Assembly: GCF_902859895.1 (NCBI RefSeq)
Contig: NZ_CADIKM010000019.1
Coordinates: 35,090-99,089, forward strand
Length of the DNA stretch: 64,000 nucleotides
Reading direction: 5' to 3'
DNA from: Pararobbsia alpina
Lineage (GTDB): Bacteria; Pseudomonadota; Gammaproteobacteria; Burkholderiales; Burkholderiaceae
The position numbers and the translations under genes were made by a program. Of the stretch, positions 1 through 11,593 are shown one piece after another. The notes below the pieces were generated by a model. That model saw only the letters and a list, made by a program, of their open reading frames with translations. It was not told where the DNA came from and did not search any database. Positions within the stretch are counted from its first letter, which is position 1; each line of letters opens with the position of its first letter.

Positions 1-1435
1 CGGACTTGGTGCGCGCGTTGTCCTCGATCTTGAGACGTCCGAGTCCATGTTCGGCACTGATGCTGCCGTGGTGAGCGACGACGCTATCGTAGACGAGTCG
101 GTTCAGCTGTTCCTGATAGCGATTCAGAAAGGCGCGCGCATCGCCGCCTTCGGGCGTCTGCACGTTGTAGTGGAGATTGCCGTCGCCGAGATGCCCGAAC
201 ACCACCATACGCGCGCCCGGGGCGGCGGCGGCGATGAGCGCGTCGGTATAGTCGATGAAGTGGCCGATCCGCGAAATCGGTACGGCGATATCGTGCTTGA
301 TGTTCAACCCCTCCTCGGCCTGCGCGAGCGGAATGTGCTCGCGCAGATCCCAGAACGCGCGCGAGGCGGTCAGGCTTTCGGCGACGACCGCGTCGAGCAC
401 GAGGCCGTCGTCGAAGGCGGTTTCCATCATGCCTTCGAACAGGCCGCGCGCATGCGCTTCGCTCTCGTTGTCTGACAGTTCGAGGAGTACGACCTGCGGA
501 TAACGTTGGGCGAAGGGATAACGCATCTGTGGGAAATGCCGTCTGACCAACTCGAGGCAGAAATCCGACATGAGTTCGAAACCCGTGAGCAGCGGACCGG
601 CCGCGCCTTGTGCGAGTTCGAGCAACTTGAGTGCGGCGTGCGGCGAGCTGACCGCGGCGAGCGCCGTGACCTGCGCGGCGGGCTGCGGATACAGTTTCAT
701 GACGGCGGCGGTAATCACGCCGAGCGTGCCTTCAGCGCCGATGAAGAGGTCGCGCAGATCATAGCCTGTGTTGTCCTTGCGCAGTCCGCGCAGACCGTTC
801 CAGATCTCGCCGGCCGGCGTGACAACCTCGAGGCCCAGGCAGAGTTCGCGCGTGGTTCCGTAGCAAAGCACAGCGGTGCCGCCCGCATTGGTCGCGAGAT
901 TCCCGCCGATCGTGCAGCTGCCTTCGGCCGCGAGGCTGAGCGGGAACAGACGGCCTGCCGCGCGCGCGGCGTCTTGTACTTCGGCGAGTATGCAACCCGC
1001 TTCCACCGTGATCGTGTTGTTGGCCGGATCGATCGACCGCACCGCGCGCAGACGGCCGAGTGACAGCACCGCCTGTGTGCCGCTTTCGTCGGGCGTCGCA
1101 CCGCCCGAGAGGCCCGTGTTGCCACCTTGCGGGACCAGTGCGACGTCGTGCCGCGCAGCGATCCGGACTGCCTCGGCGACCTCCTCGGTGCTGCCCGGAC
1201 GCAGGACCGCACGGGCCTGCCCGATATAGCGTTTGCGCCAGTCCGTCAGATAGCTGGCCATGTCGGTCGCCGTGATCAGCACATTCGAGGCGCCCAGCGC
1301 GGCGATGCACTCGGCGACGAACGGGTCAGCCGGATTTGAACGGGAGGGGACCGCGGCGCGATCGGAAAGATCCGAAAGGTTCGAGCCATCGGAAGAGTCC
1401 GGATGGCCGGTGCGGGAATCGGTGGGCGGGTTCAA
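1..1435 (-). CDS. FAD-linked oxidase, GlcD / D-2-hydroxyacid dehydrogenase type (3' end outside window)
   Basis: About 478 residues can be read and the stop lies off the left edge. The protein has the PCMH-type FAD-binding signature PQGGNTGLSGG near residue 100 and DLFIGAEGTLGVIT near residue 230. The C-terminal FAD-oxidase domain has GHLGDGNLHYNV near residue 410, and SAEHGLG appears just before the edge. Such flavoproteins oxidise D-lactate, glycolate or D-2-hydroxyglutarate; the exact substrate cannot be read here. I place the start at a TTG at 1435: a TAG stop lies 15 bases further upstream, and an AGGAG sits 6 bases before the TTG. A later ATG (MASYLTDW) would cut off residues preceding the FAD domain. 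It lies 15 bases downstream of the DUF2069 gene on the same strand, so the two may be cotranscribed. Confidence 0.88.
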   Translation of the reverse strand, partial: MNPPTDSRTGHPDSSDGSNLSDLSDRAAVPSRSNPADPFVAECIAALGASNVLITATDMASYLTDWRKRYIGQARAVLRPGSTEEVAEAVRIAARHDVALVPQGGNTGLSGGATPDESGTQAVLSLGRLRAVRSIDPANNTITVEAGCILAEVQDAARAAGRLFPLSLAAEGSCTIGGNLATNAGGTAVLCYGTTRELCLGLEVVTPAGEIWNGLRGLRKDNTGYDLRDLFIGAEGTLGVITAAVMKLYPQPAAQVTALAAVSSPHAALKLLELAQGAAGPLLTGFELMSDFCLELVRRHFPQMRYPFAQRYPQVVLLELSDNESEAHARGLFEGMMETAFDDGLVLDAVVAESLTASRAFWDLREHIPLAQAEEGLNIKHDIAVPISRIGHFIDYTDALIAAAAPGARMVVFGHLGDGNLHYNVQTPEGGDARAFLNRYQEQLNRLVYDSVVAHHGSISAEHGLGRLKIEDNARTKS

Positions 1436-1450
1436 TTCGGGCTCCTGTCG

Positions 1451-1861
1451 CTACTGATCTGTTTCTGCTTCTTGTTCGAGCGCGGCGCGGCGCTTTGCTT
1501 CCTGCTTGAAGGGCTTGACATACCAGATGGCGCAGACGAAGTAGATCAGCGACAGCGCCGCTTCGCTCCAGGCGAGCGAGGCGATTGGCGCGGGGTCGCT
1601 CCAGCCGCGTACGACGCCTTCAGTGAAATAGGCCAGCACCAGCATGCTCGACCATTGCAATGTGTACAGACTGCGCCGCATGACGCCGTAGAGCGGCAAC
1701 AACAGCGGCACGATCTTGAGCACGAGCAGCGAGCCGCCCGGACGCAGCGGTGCGAGCCAGGCTTCCCAGGCGAAGCACAGCACGATCAGTACGATCAGGG
1801 CCATGCGGGCCGTGCGGTAGAGGGTGAAACTGGCGAGGGTATTGGTCGGGTTGGGAGTCAT
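1451..1861 (-). CDS. DUF2069 family inner-membrane protein
   Basis: A 136-residue protein with about four hydrophobic segments, the first being MALIVLIVLCFAWEAWLAPL and the third around MLVLAYFTEG. It ends in a charged cytoplasmic tail rich in Lys, Arg and Glu. Size and pattern match the DUF2069 family, small integral membrane proteins of unknown function that often sit next to wrbA in beta-proteobacteria, as here. I chose the ATG at 1861. A GTG at 1882 overlapping the wrbA stop would add seven residues. The gene lies between wrbA and the oxidase on the same strand. Confidence 0.8.
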   Translation of the reverse strand: MTPNPTNTLASFTLYRTARMALIVLIVLCFAWEAWLAPLRPGGSLLVLKIVPLLLPLYGVMRRSLYTLQWSSMLVLAYFTEGVVRGWSDPAPIASLAWSEAALSLIYFVCAIWYVKPFKQEAKRRAALEQEAETDQ

Positions 1862-1878
1862 TGTGTCACCTGAGCGTG

Positions 1879-2526
<648 letters not shown>

Positions 2527-2552
2527 TTATAGGGGCCACCCTGGAGGCGGCC

Positions 2553-3839
2553 GTGCGTACGACCCTGACCGATACCGATTCACTGAAGAGACTGGCCAGC
2601 TTTGTGGCGAGGCGCAGCCGGGAAGCGCGCATCCAGCAGGTGGCCGGCAGCCTGACATTTACGACGGTGCTTGCGCTCGTGCCCTTGCTGACCGTCGCGT
2701 TCGCACTGTTCACGGCGTTTCCGATGTTCGCGCAGTTCCAGAACTCCCTGCAGAGTTTCCTGGCGGATCACCTGATGCCGCCGCAATTCAACAACCAGAT
2801 ATTCAGATATCTCGACATGTTCGCCTCGAAAGCGAAGAGCCTCACGACCGTCGGGCTGTTCCTGCTTTGTGTCACCGGTGTCGTCACGTTGATGACAATC
2901 GAGGCCGCTTTCAACCTGATCTGGCGCGTGCCGAAGTCACGGCCGCTCGCTCAGCGTGTGCTCGTCTACTGGTCGATCATCACGCTGGGGCCCCTGTTGT
3001 TCGGGGTGAGTCTGTCTGCGTCGTCGTATGTGATCAGCCGCTCTATGGTGTTCTCGGGCAGTGGGGTCCCTGCCGCGCTGGACTGGGCGGTGACCGCCGC
3101 TGCCGTGCCGTTGACGGCCTTCGCGTTCACGCTGATGTATGTCTATATGCCGAATTGCAAAGTCGAATGGCGCGACGCGGCCGTCGGCGGATTGGTCGCG
3201 GCGATTGGATTTGAAACGGCCAAGCGCGTATTCGGGCTCTACATCCGGCATATGCCGAACTACACGGTTGTTTACGGGGCGTTCGCGGCGGTGCCGATAT
3301 TCTTGTTCTGGGTGTACCTGAGCTGGTTCGTCACCCTGGTCGGCGCGATGCTGGCCTCGGCGTTGCCGGCGATTCGCATCGGCCAGTTTCACCGGCCACG
3401 GTTTCCGGGCAGCGACCTGCTCGACGCGCTCGACCTGCTCGCGCTGCTGAACCAGGCGCGCGAGGAGGGCATGCCGGGCTATCGTCTACTTGAACTGTCG
3501 CGCCTCGCGCGACGCGATCTCGAGACCACCACACGCCTGCTCGGTGTACTCGAGGAGCACGGCTGGATCGCCAAGCTCGACCCGTTCCAGCATTCGGAGC
3601 GCTGGATCCTGATTGTCAATCCTCGCAGGATCGATTTGCTCGCGGTGTTCAACGCGTTTGTGATCAACCGTAAGGAACTCGAATATCAGGTCACGTTGTC
3701 GACGACGATGTTCGAAGGGGACGTGCTGCTGTCGGCGCTCGATGCGCGGCGCCTCGATGTTTCGCTCGCCGAAGTGCTCGGCGGCCTGCACGGGACGGCG
3801 ACGGATGAGGCGGAAGACGTGGTGTTGGGGACGGCCTAG
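2553..3839 (+). CDS. YihY/UPF0761 (BrkB-like) inner-membrane protein
   Basis: A 428-residue protein. After a short basic N-terminus come about six membrane segments, with the family signature SLTFTTVLALVPLLTVAFAL near residue 35 and conserved stretches around NCKVEWRDA and YTVVYGAFAAVPIFLFWVYL. The last 130 residues form a soluble domain resembling a winged helix (LLELSRLARRDLETTTRLLG). The family, once called ribonuclease BN, is now regarded as an uncharacterised membrane protein family. The start is a GTG at 2553 with GGAGG five bases upstream; the same frame is open back to 2511, but without a ribosome site. Confidence 0.87.
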   Translation: MRTTLTDTDSLKRLASFVARRSREARIQQVAGSLTFTTVLALVPLLTVAFALFTAFPMFAQFQNSLQSFLADHLMPPQFNNQIFRYLDMFASKAKSLTTVGLFLLCVTGVVTLMTIEAAFNLIWRVPKSRPLAQRVLVYWSIITLGPLLFGVSLSASSYVISRSMVFSGSGVPAALDWAVTAAAVPLTAFAFTLMYVYMPNCKVEWRDAAVGGLVAAIGFETAKRVFGLYIRHMPNYTVVYGAFAAVPIFLFWVYLSWFVTLVGAMLASALPAIRIGQFHRPRFPGSDLLDALDLLALLNQAREEGMPGYRLLELSRLARRDLETTTRLLGVLEEHGWIAKLDPFQHSERWILIVNPRRIDLLAVFNAFVINRKELEYQVTLSTTMFEGDVLLSALDARRLDVSLAEVLGGLHGTATDEAEDVVLGTA

Positions 3840-3954
3840 CGTTTGCCCGTCGCCAGCACCGGGGCGGTCCGGGCCAGGTCGGGATGTCGGAACGGGTGCC
3901 GGGGTCAAGTGACGACCCCGGGGGGCAGGCCAGCGGTGCACTCGGGATGTAGAC

Positions 3955-4275
3955 CTACAACGAAATGCGCCCCGTGCAGATATCCTTGAACATCACCCAG
4001 TCTCCCATCAGGCTATAGAGCGGGTGCTTGAATGTCGCGGGCCGGTTGTGTTCGAAGAAGAAATGGCCGACCCATGCGAAGGCGTATCCGCAAACCACCG
4101 CCGCAATCAGCCATGGCCAGTCGGCGGTCGCGAACGCGAGCGCCACGAAGCCGATGACACCGAGCGAGCCGATGAAATGCAGCCGTCGACAGGTCATGTT
4201 GCGGTGCTCGCTCAGGTAGTAAGGATAGAACTCGCCGAAGCTTGCGAAATGATCGCTTTGCAGAGTGGGTTGCAT
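3955..4275 (-). CDS. DUF962 / Mpo1-like membrane protein
   Basis: A 106-residue protein with HRNMTCRRLHFIGS at residues 20-33, two hydrophobic helices (GVIGFVALAFATADWPWLI and VVCGYAFAWVGHFFFEHNRP), and a conserved tail HPLYSLMGDWVMFKD. The histidine pattern HRN...H, HFFFEHNRP and HP matches the DUF962 family, whose yeast member Mpo1 is an Fe-dependent dioxygenase of 2-hydroxy fatty acids. Function in bacteria is inferred only from that homology. The start at 4275 has AAGGAG upstream. It is convergent with the yihY-like gene. Confidence 0.85.
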   Translation of the reverse strand: MQPTLQSDHFASFGEFYPYYLSEHRNMTCRRLHFIGSLGVIGFVALAFATADWPWLIAAVVCGYAFAWVGHFFFEHNRPATFKHPLYSLMGDWVMFKDICTGRISL

Positions 4276-4453
4276 GGTTCGCTCCTTTTCGCTGCCCGAT
4301 GCGGGCGATCGCGCGACACGTGACATCGTGTCATGCGACCGTCATTTTTGCGCGCACGATCAGCAGCCACTTCATTTTGTTCCTGTCGACCCCGACTGAC
4401 AAGTCGGCCGTTTGGCCGAATCGCGACTTCCCGCGCATTGCCTTACGATTGCT

Positions 4454-5478
<1,025 letters not shown>

Positions 5479-5482
<4 letters not shown>

Positions 5483-6786
5483 CGTGCGCCTCGCGCGTCG
5501 GGGGGCGTGCCCGCCGCCTTCAGTGCGCGCTTGAGGTCGTCGATCAGGTCGAGCGGATCTTCGAGCCCGATCGACAACCTGACCGTGCCCTCGCCGATGC
5601 CCGCGGCGGCGAGCGCGTCGCGGTCCATCCGGAAATGCGTTGTCGACGCCGGATGGATCACGAGAGAACGCGCGTCGCCGACGTTCGCCAGATGAGAGAA
5701 CAACTGAAGTGCCTCGATGAATCGCGCACCCATTGCCCGGTCGCCGCGCAGGTCGAAGCTGAACACGGCGCCGCAACCGCGCGGCAGCAATGCCTGCGCG
5801 AGCTTGTGATCGGGATGCCCAGGCAGTTCCGGGTAGGCGACCGAAGCGACGAGGGGATGCGCGACGAGGAACTCAACGATGCGGCGCGTGTTTTCGACAT
5901 GACGAGCCATGCGCAACGGCAGGGTTTCAATGCCCTGGAGCAACTGCCATGCGGCTTGGGGATGCATGCATGCGCCGAAGTCACGAAGCCCCTCGCGACG
6001 TGCGCGCAGTAGGAATGGCGCGACCGTGCTTTCTTCGGAGAACACCATGCCGTGGAAACCGTCGTAAGGCTCAGTCATTTCGGGAAAGCGGCCCGAGCGC
6101 GTGAAGTCGAAAGTGCCGCCGTCGACCAGTACGCCGCCGATCGTCGTGCCGTGACCGCCGAGAAACTTCGTCGCGGAGTGGTAAACGAAGTCAGCCCCGA
6201 GCGCGAACGGCTGCATCAGATACGGCGTCGTGAAGGTCGAATCGACGAGCAAGGGAATTCGGTGTTCATGCGCGAGCGCCGAGACGCGCGGTATATCGAG
6301 CACGTCGAGCCCCGGATTGCCGAGCGTTTCGCCGAACAGCAGGCGCGTCTCGGGACGGATCGCCGCACGCCACGCGTCGAGCTCGCGCGGATTGACGAAC
6401 GATGTCTCGATGCCGAAACGCCGCAAGGTGTAGTGCAGCAGATTGTGCGAGCCACCGTAAAGCGCCGACGAGGCGACGATATGCGCGCCGGCGCCCATGA
6501 GTGTGACGATTGCGAGATGGAGGGCAGCCTGGCCGCTCGCCGTGGCAATCGCGCCCGCGCCATTCTCGAGCGCGGCGACACGCTCCTCGAGCACCGCGAC
6601 GGTCGGATTCGAGATCCGCGAATAGACATGCCCGGCGCGTTCCATATTGAACAGGGACGCAGCGTGGTCGCTGTCGCGAAATACGAATGAGGTCGTCTGA
6701 TAGATCGGCGTAGCGCGCGCGCCGGTGGCGGGGTCGGTCGCCGCGCCGGCGTGCAGTGTGAGGGTGTCGAAGCGGGGCCCGGCCAT
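5479..6786 (-). CDS. metY: O-acetyl/O-succinylhomoserine sulfhydrylase (PLP enzyme, MetY/MetZ type)
   Basis: A 435-residue Cys/Met-metabolism PLP enzyme. TLTLHAG opens the protein. PIYQTTSFVF, YSRISNPTVAVLEERVAALE and ATASGQAALHLAI are conserved substrate and cofactor stretches. The PLP lysine is in SATKFLGGHG near residue 205. The enzyme makes homocysteine (or methionine) from an acylated homoserine and sulfide in the cytoplasm. Length and sequence favour the O-acetylhomoserine branch (MetY), but specificity cannot be fixed by eye. AAGGAGG lies about ten bases before the ATG. The stop overlaps the downstream hydrolase start. Confidence 0.9.
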
Positions 6787-7039
6787 AGGATGCTGTCCTC
6801 CTTGTTACCTGGGGCATGCGGGAACGTGCCAGCGCAGATCGTAACCCGGCGCACGGCATGCGCGACAATTGCTGCGACGCACCAGTAAAATAGGCTGGAG
6901 GCCTTGCGCCATGGCCTTCTCGACGTGCGGCTTGCCTTTCCTTTTGAGGGTCTTTCCGCTAGCATCGAACCATGTTGAATACCTTCCGGCGCAGGCCGGC
7001 ACGGGTGCGTAGCCCGGTCGATCAAAAGCGGAGACGACG

Positions 7040-7495
7040 ATGAAAGTCAGTGATATTTTGAAGCTCAAGGGCAGCACGCTGTTCACGGTGACGCCCGACA
7101 CACTGCTCGCCGAGGCCGCCACGACCATGGCCTCGCACGATATCGGCTCGCTCGTCGTGATGGAGTTCGGCGAACTCGTGGGCATGCTCACGTTTCGCGA
7201 AATCATCCTGACGCTGCGCGAATTGGGCGGAACGCTCGGCACCACGCAGATTCGTAAGGTGATGGATGACCATCCGATCACCTGCACGCCGGAGACAGAC
7301 GTCAATGAAATCCGGCGCATGATGCTCGAAAGGCATGCGCGCTATCTACCGGTGGTCGAAAAGAACACGCTGATGGGTGTGATCTCGTTCTACGACGTCG
7401 CCAAGGCCGTCGTCGAAGAGCAGGGTTTCGAAAACCGGATGCTCAAGGCCTATATCCGCGACTGGCCCGAGGAGCAGGAACCGGTGCGCAACTGA
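7040..7495 (+). CDS. tandem CBS-domain protein
   Basis: A 151-residue protein made of two CBS domains and little else (residues about 5-65 and 75-135). Conserved pieces are LLAEAATTMASHDIGSLVVM, the first-domain end GMLTFREI, the linker RKVMDDHPITCTPETDV, and ARYLPVVEKNTLMGVISFYD. Such stand-alone pairs bind adenine nucleotides and act as cellular energy sensors; the partner is unknown. GGAGACGACG precedes the ATG. It is divergent from metY, with about 250 bases between the starts. Confidence 0.9.
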   Translation: MKVSDILKLKGSTLFTVTPDTLLAEAATTMASHDIGSLVVMEFGELVGMLTFREIILTLRELGGTLGTTQIRKVMDDHPITCTPETDVNEIRRMMLERHARYLPVVEKNTLMGVISFYDVAKAVVEEQGFENRMLKAYIRDWPEEQEPVRN

Positions 7496-7637
7496 GCGCG
7501 TCCGCGAGCTTTTTGGGCGTCTGCCGGACCTCGCCGGTCACCGATGACGGCCTTGTCCGGGCTTCATAAGGCGTCCGTGAGCAGTGCCAGTCCGCACGGC
7601 CGTGTCCACGCCCTTCGAGGGTAGGGCCACGGCCGTT

Positions 7638-7643
7638 TATAAT
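7638..7643 (+). promoter_or_regulatory. probable -10 element of the aroC promoter
   Basis: A perfect TATAAT lies 38 bases before the aroC ATG, in otherwise GC-rich DNA. The -35 is weak: TTCGAG at 7614-7619 with an 18-base spacer. Assignment rests on the -10 match and position. Confidence 0.45.
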
Positions 7644-7680
7644 TCGCGCTCGGCATTCATCTTTCGACAAGGCTTTCCGC

Positions 7681-8808
7681 ATGTCCGGCAATACCCTCGG
7701 TACGCTCTTCGCAGTGACGACTTTCGGCGAATCCCACGGTCCCGCGATCGGGTGCGTGATCGACGGCTGCCCGCCGGGCATGTCGCTCAGCGAAGCCGAT
7801 ATCCAGCACGATCTCGACCGCCGCAAGCCGGGCACCTCGCGTCACGTGACCCAGCGTCAGGAAGCGGATCAGGTCGAAATCCTGTCGGGTGTGTTTGAAG
7901 GCGTGACCACCGGCACGCCGATCGCCTTGCTGATCCGCAATACCGACCAGCGCAGCAAGGACTACGGCAATATCGCGCAGACCTTTCGGCCGGGTCACGC
8001 GGACTACACGTACTGGCACAAATACGGAGTGCGCGACTACCGCGGCGGCGGCCGTTCTTCGGCCCGGCTGACCGCGCCCGTGGTGGCTGCCGGCGCGGTC
8101 GCCAAGAAATGGCTGGCCGAGAAGTACGGCGTGCAAATCCATGGCTATATGGCCGCGCTCGGCGAGATCGACATTCCCTTCGTCGATGCAGCCCATGTGA
8201 GCGAGAACCCGTTCTTTGCGCCGAACCAGGCGATCGTGCCGGAACTCGAGGCCTACATGGATGCGCTGCGCAAGGAGGGTGATTCGATCGGCGCGCGCAT
8301 CAATGTCGTCGCGAGCGGCGTGCCCGTCGGGTTCGGCGAGCCCCTGTTCGACCGGCTCGACGCCGATATCGCGCATGCAATGATGGGCCTCAATGCGGTC
8401 AAGGGCGTCGAGATCGGCGCGGGGTTCGGCAGCGTCCGGCAACGCGGTTCGTTCCACGGCGACGAACTCACGCCGAACGGTTTCGTCGGCAATCACGCGG
8501 GTGGCGTGCTCGGCGGCATCTCGACGGGGCAGGACGTCACGGTGTCGATTGCGATCAAACCGACGTCGAGCATCCGCACGCCGCGCCGTTCGATCGACAA
8601 GGCCGGCGAGGCGGCCGTCGTGGAGACCTTCGGGCGTCACGATCCCTGTGTCGGCATTCGCGCGACCCCGATCGCCGAAGCGCTGCTCGCGGTCGTGCTG
8701 ATCGATCATGCCTTGCGCCACCGCGCCCAATGCGGCGACGTGCAGGTGTCGACGCCGGCGATTCCCGCGTCCGAGGCCTCGCAAGGCGGCCTGACGACGC
8801 AGAAATAA
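7681..8808 (+). CDS. aroC: chorismate synthase
   Basis: A 375-residue protein of the usual bacterial length. It converts 5-enolpyruvylshikimate-3-phosphate to chorismate with reduced FMN, the last step of the shikimate pathway. Signatures are [19 protein letters not shown] near the N-terminus, the FMN-binding [15 protein letters not shown] near residue 120, and [20 protein letters not shown] near the C-terminus. It stands alone, facing the convergent ETF-QO gene with 19 bases between the stops. Confidence 0.97.
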   Translation: MSGNTLGTLFAVTTFGESHGPAIGCVIDGCPPGMSLSEADIQHDLDRRKPGTSRHVTQRQEADQVEILSGVFEGVTTGTPIALLIRNTDQRSKDYGNIAQTFRPGHADYTYWHKYGVRDYRGGGRSSARLTAPVVAAGAVAKKWLAEKYGVQIHGYMAALGEIDIPFVDAAHVSENPFFAPNQAIVPELEAYMDALRKEGDSIGARINVVASGVPVGFGEPLFDRLDADIAHAMMGLNAVKGVEIGAGFGSVRQRGSFHGDELTPNGFVGNHAGGVLGGISTGQDVTVSIAIKPTSSIRTPRRSIDKAGEAAVVETFGRHDPCVGIRATPIAEALLAVVLIDHALRHRAQCGDVQVSTPAIPASEASQGGLTTQK

Positions 8809-8827
8809 AGCTTGCCGGGGCGACAGG

Positions 8828-10501
8828 TCACATATTCGGGTAGTTCGGCCCGCCACCGCCCTCAGGTGTCACCCAGACGATATTCTGGGTCGGATCCTTG
8901 ATGTCGCAGGTCTTGCAGTGCACGCAGTTCTGCGCGTTGATCTGCAGGCGCGGCGTTCCCTCGTCCTGGCCGACGAACTCATAGACCCCCGCCGGGCAAT
9001 AGCGCTGCTCGGGACCCGCATACTCGGCAAGGTTCACCTCGACAGGCACGCTCGCATTCTTGAGCGTGAGGTGGGCCGGCTGGTTTTCCTCATGATTGGT
9101 GTTCGAAATGAATACCGAGGTCAGCCGGTCGAACGTGAGCTGGTTGTCGGGCTTCGGATAGCTGATCGGCTTGAATTGCGAGGCCGGCTTCAGCGTCTCG
9201 TGATCCGCATGCTGGTGATGCAGTGTCCAGGGCACCTTGCCGCCGAACAGCTTTTGCTCGATCCCGTTCATCAGCGTGCCGAGCCAAAGTCCCTTGCTTG
9301 CCCACTGCTTGAAATTGCGCGAACGGTGGAGTTCTTCATACAGCCACGACTGCCTGAATGACTCGGGATAGGCGCTGAGTTCGTCGTGCTGACGTCCGGC
9401 CCGCACCGCTTCGAATGCGGCTTCAGCGGCGAGCATGCCCGTCTTGATCGCCGCATGACTGCCCTTGATGCGGGACACGTTGAGAAAACCCGCGTCGTCG
9501 CCGACGATCGCGCCGCCCGGGAACACGAGCTTCGGCAATGAAGTCAGTCCGCCCGCCGTGATGGCACGTGCGCCATAGGACACGCGCTTGCCGCCTTCGA
9601 GAAACGTCCGGATCGCAGGGTGCGTCTTGTAGCGCTGGAACTCTTCGAACGGCGATAGATAGGGGTTCTGATACCCGAGTCCGACCACGAAGCCGACGAT
9701 CACCTGGTTGTTGTCCAGGTGATAGAGGAAGGAGCCGCCGTAGGTGTCGTTTTCGAGAGGCCAGCCCGCGGTATGCATCACGAGACCGGGCTTGTGTTTG
9801 GCCGGGTCGATCTCCCAGAGCTCCTTGATGCCGAGGCCGAAGACCTGTGGGTCGGCATCCTTGCCGAGCTTGAAGCGCTCGCCGAGCTGACGGCCCAGAT
9901 GGCCGCGCGCGCCTTCGCAAAACAGGGTGTACTTCGCATGCAGCTCCATGCCGAGCTGGAAATGATCGGTGGGCTCACCGTCGCGGCCCAGTCCCATATT
10001 GCCGGTGACGACGCCTTTGACCGATCCGTCGTCGTTGTAGAGAATCTCGGCCGCCGGGAAGCCCGGGAAGATCTCGACACCGAGCGCTTCGGCCTGCTGG
10101 CCGAGCCAGCGCACGACGTTCGCGAGGCTGATCACGTAGTTGCCGTGGTTCTTGAGACTGTCCGGCAGGGCCCATTCGGGCAGGCTGCGTGCGCCGTCCT
10201 TCGTCAGGAACATGAACCGGTCTTCGGTGACCTCGACGTTCAACGGTGCGCCCTGTGCCTTCCAGTCCGGCAGCAGTTCGGTCAGGGCGCGCGGGTCCAT
10301 GACGGCGCCGGAAAGGATATGCGCGCCGACTTCCGAACCTTTTTCGAGCACGCAGACGTTAAGCTCGGCGCCGTTGCTCGCGGCCAGCTGCTTCAGGCGG
10401 ATCGCGGCCGCCAGTCCGGCCGGCCCGCCGCCGACGATCACGACGTCATATTCCATCGACTCGCGGGGTCCGAACTGCTCAATCAGGCTGGTGGGGGTCA
10501 T
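8828..10501 (-). CDS. electron transfer flavoprotein-ubiquinone oxidoreductase
   Basis: A 557-residue membrane-associated iron-sulfur flavoprotein that passes electrons from ETF to ubiquinone during fatty-acid and amino-acid oxidation. The N-terminal FAD fold is DVVIVGGGPAGLAAAIRLKQ. The quinone-binding part includes GAVMDPRALTELLPDW and YGGSFLYHLDNNQV. The C-terminal ferredoxin-like domain carries the 4Fe-4S cysteines in RYCPAGVYE and NCVHCKTCDIKDP. All key residues are intact. The stop lies next to the convergent aroC stop. Confidence 0.95.
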   Translation of the reverse strand: MTPTSLIEQFGPRESMEYDVVIVGGGPAGLAAAIRLKQLAASNGAELNVCVLEKGSEVGAHILSGAVMDPRALTELLPDWKAQGAPLNVEVTEDRFMFLTKDGARSLPEWALPDSLKNHGNYVISLANVVRWLGQQAEALGVEIFPGFPAAEILYNDDGSVKGVVTGNMGLGRDGEPTDHFQLGMELHAKYTLFCEGARGHLGRQLGERFKLGKDADPQVFGLGIKELWEIDPAKHKPGLVMHTAGWPLENDTYGGSFLYHLDNNQVIVGFVVGLGYQNPYLSPFEEFQRYKTHPAIRTFLEGGKRVSYGARAITAGGLTSLPKLVFPGGAIVGDDAGFLNVSRIKGSHAAIKTGMLAAEAAFEAVRAGRQHDELSAYPESFRQSWLYEELHRSRNFKQWASKGLWLGTLMNGIEQKLFGGKVPWTLHHQHADHETLKPASQFKPISYPKPDNQLTFDRLTSVFISNTNHEENQPAHLTLKNASVPVEVNLAEYAGPEQRYCPAGVYEFVGQDEGTPRLQINAQNCVHCKTCDIKDPTQNIVWVTPEGGGGPNYPNM

Positions 10502-10760
10502 GGGCTCCTCTGCCGTTTAGAATATTCGCCTTCGGGCCGTATTGTCGGGGAAAGCGATAAGGTCTCGCAACCGATGATACCGCGACTAGCACGATCGTTC
10601 TATTTTTGCCGATGCTTACAATCGGCGTGCGCCCGGACGCAAGGCGCGTTACGCTGCGGTCTCGCCAGTGTGCCGGACTTGACGGGGCGCAAGGCTAGCA
10701 TGCATGCATGCGTCGTACGTAGGGGTCATACGGACCGGCCACAGGAACAAGGGAGGGCAC

Positions 10761-11537
10761 ATGGGTCGCTCGATCAATCTGGAGGGGAAGGTCGCGCTGG
10801 TGACAGGCGCTTCGAGCGGCTTGGGTAAGCGCTTTGCGCATGTCCTGTCGGATGCGGGCGCGAAGGTCGTACTCGCGAGCCGGCGCGTCGAACGGCTCAA
10901 GGAACTACGCGCGGAGATCGAGGCCAAGGGCGGCGCCGCACATATGGTCGCGCTCGACGTGACTGACTATTCGAGCATCCGGTCAGCGATCGCCCATGCG
11001 GAAACCGAAGCGGGGTCGATCGACATCCTCGTCAACAACTCGGGCGTCTCGACAACGCAGAAGCTGCTCGACGTCACGCCGGACGACTATGAATTCGTGT
11101 TCGACACGAACACGCGCGGCGCATTCTTCGTCGCGCAGGAGGTGGCCAAGCGGATGGTCATGCGCGGCAAGCCGAACGGTCAGCCCTGCTATCGGATCAT
11201 CAATGTCGCCTCGGTCGCGGGCCTGCGCGTGCTGCCGCAGATCGGCATCTATGCCATGAGCAAGGCGGCCGTCGTGCACATGACGAAGTCGATGGCGCTC
11301 GAATGGGGCCGGCACGGGATCAATGTCAATGCGATTTGCCCGGGCTATATCGATACGGAAATCAATCATCACCACTGGAGCACCGCGCACGGCAAGAAGC
11401 TGGTGGCGATGCTGCCGCGCCACCGCGTCGGCAAGCCCGAGGACCTCGACGGCCTGCTGCTTCTGCTGGCTTCCGATGACTCGCAGTTCATCAACGGCTC
11501 GGTGATTTCGGCCGACGATGGATTCGGGGCCTCCTAA
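10761..11537 (+). CDS. short-chain dehydrogenase/reductase (SDR)
   Basis: A 258-residue classical SDR. The cofactor site is VALVTGASSGLGKRF at the N-terminus, with LASRR after the second strand suggesting NADP preference. NNSGVS follows near residue 95, the catalytic Ser is in INVASVAG, and YAMSKAA provides Tyr and Lys. The C-terminus VISADDGFGAS is typical. I place the start at 10761, after AGGGAGGGCAC, rather than at an upstream ATG at 10704 that lacks a ribosome site. The substrate is not predictable; 3-hydroxyacyl-CoA type is possible given the ETF-QO neighbour. Confidence 0.88.
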   Translation: MGRSINLEGKVALVTGASSGLGKRFAHVLSDAGAKVVLASRRVERLKELRAEIEAKGGAAHMVALDVTDYSSIRSAIAHAETEAGSIDILVNNSGVSTTQKLLDVTPDDYEFVFDTNTRGAFFVAQEVAKRMVMRGKPNGQPCYRIINVASVAGLRVLPQIGIYAMSKAAVVHMTKSMALEWGRHGINVNAICPGYIDTEINHHHWSTAHGKKLVAMLPRHRVGKPEDLDGLLLLLASDDSQFINGSVISADDGFGAS

Positions 11538-11593
11538 AATTCGCGGTGTAAGAGTAAGCGTACGAGCACGAGGATGGGGAGGGCGGGGCCGCC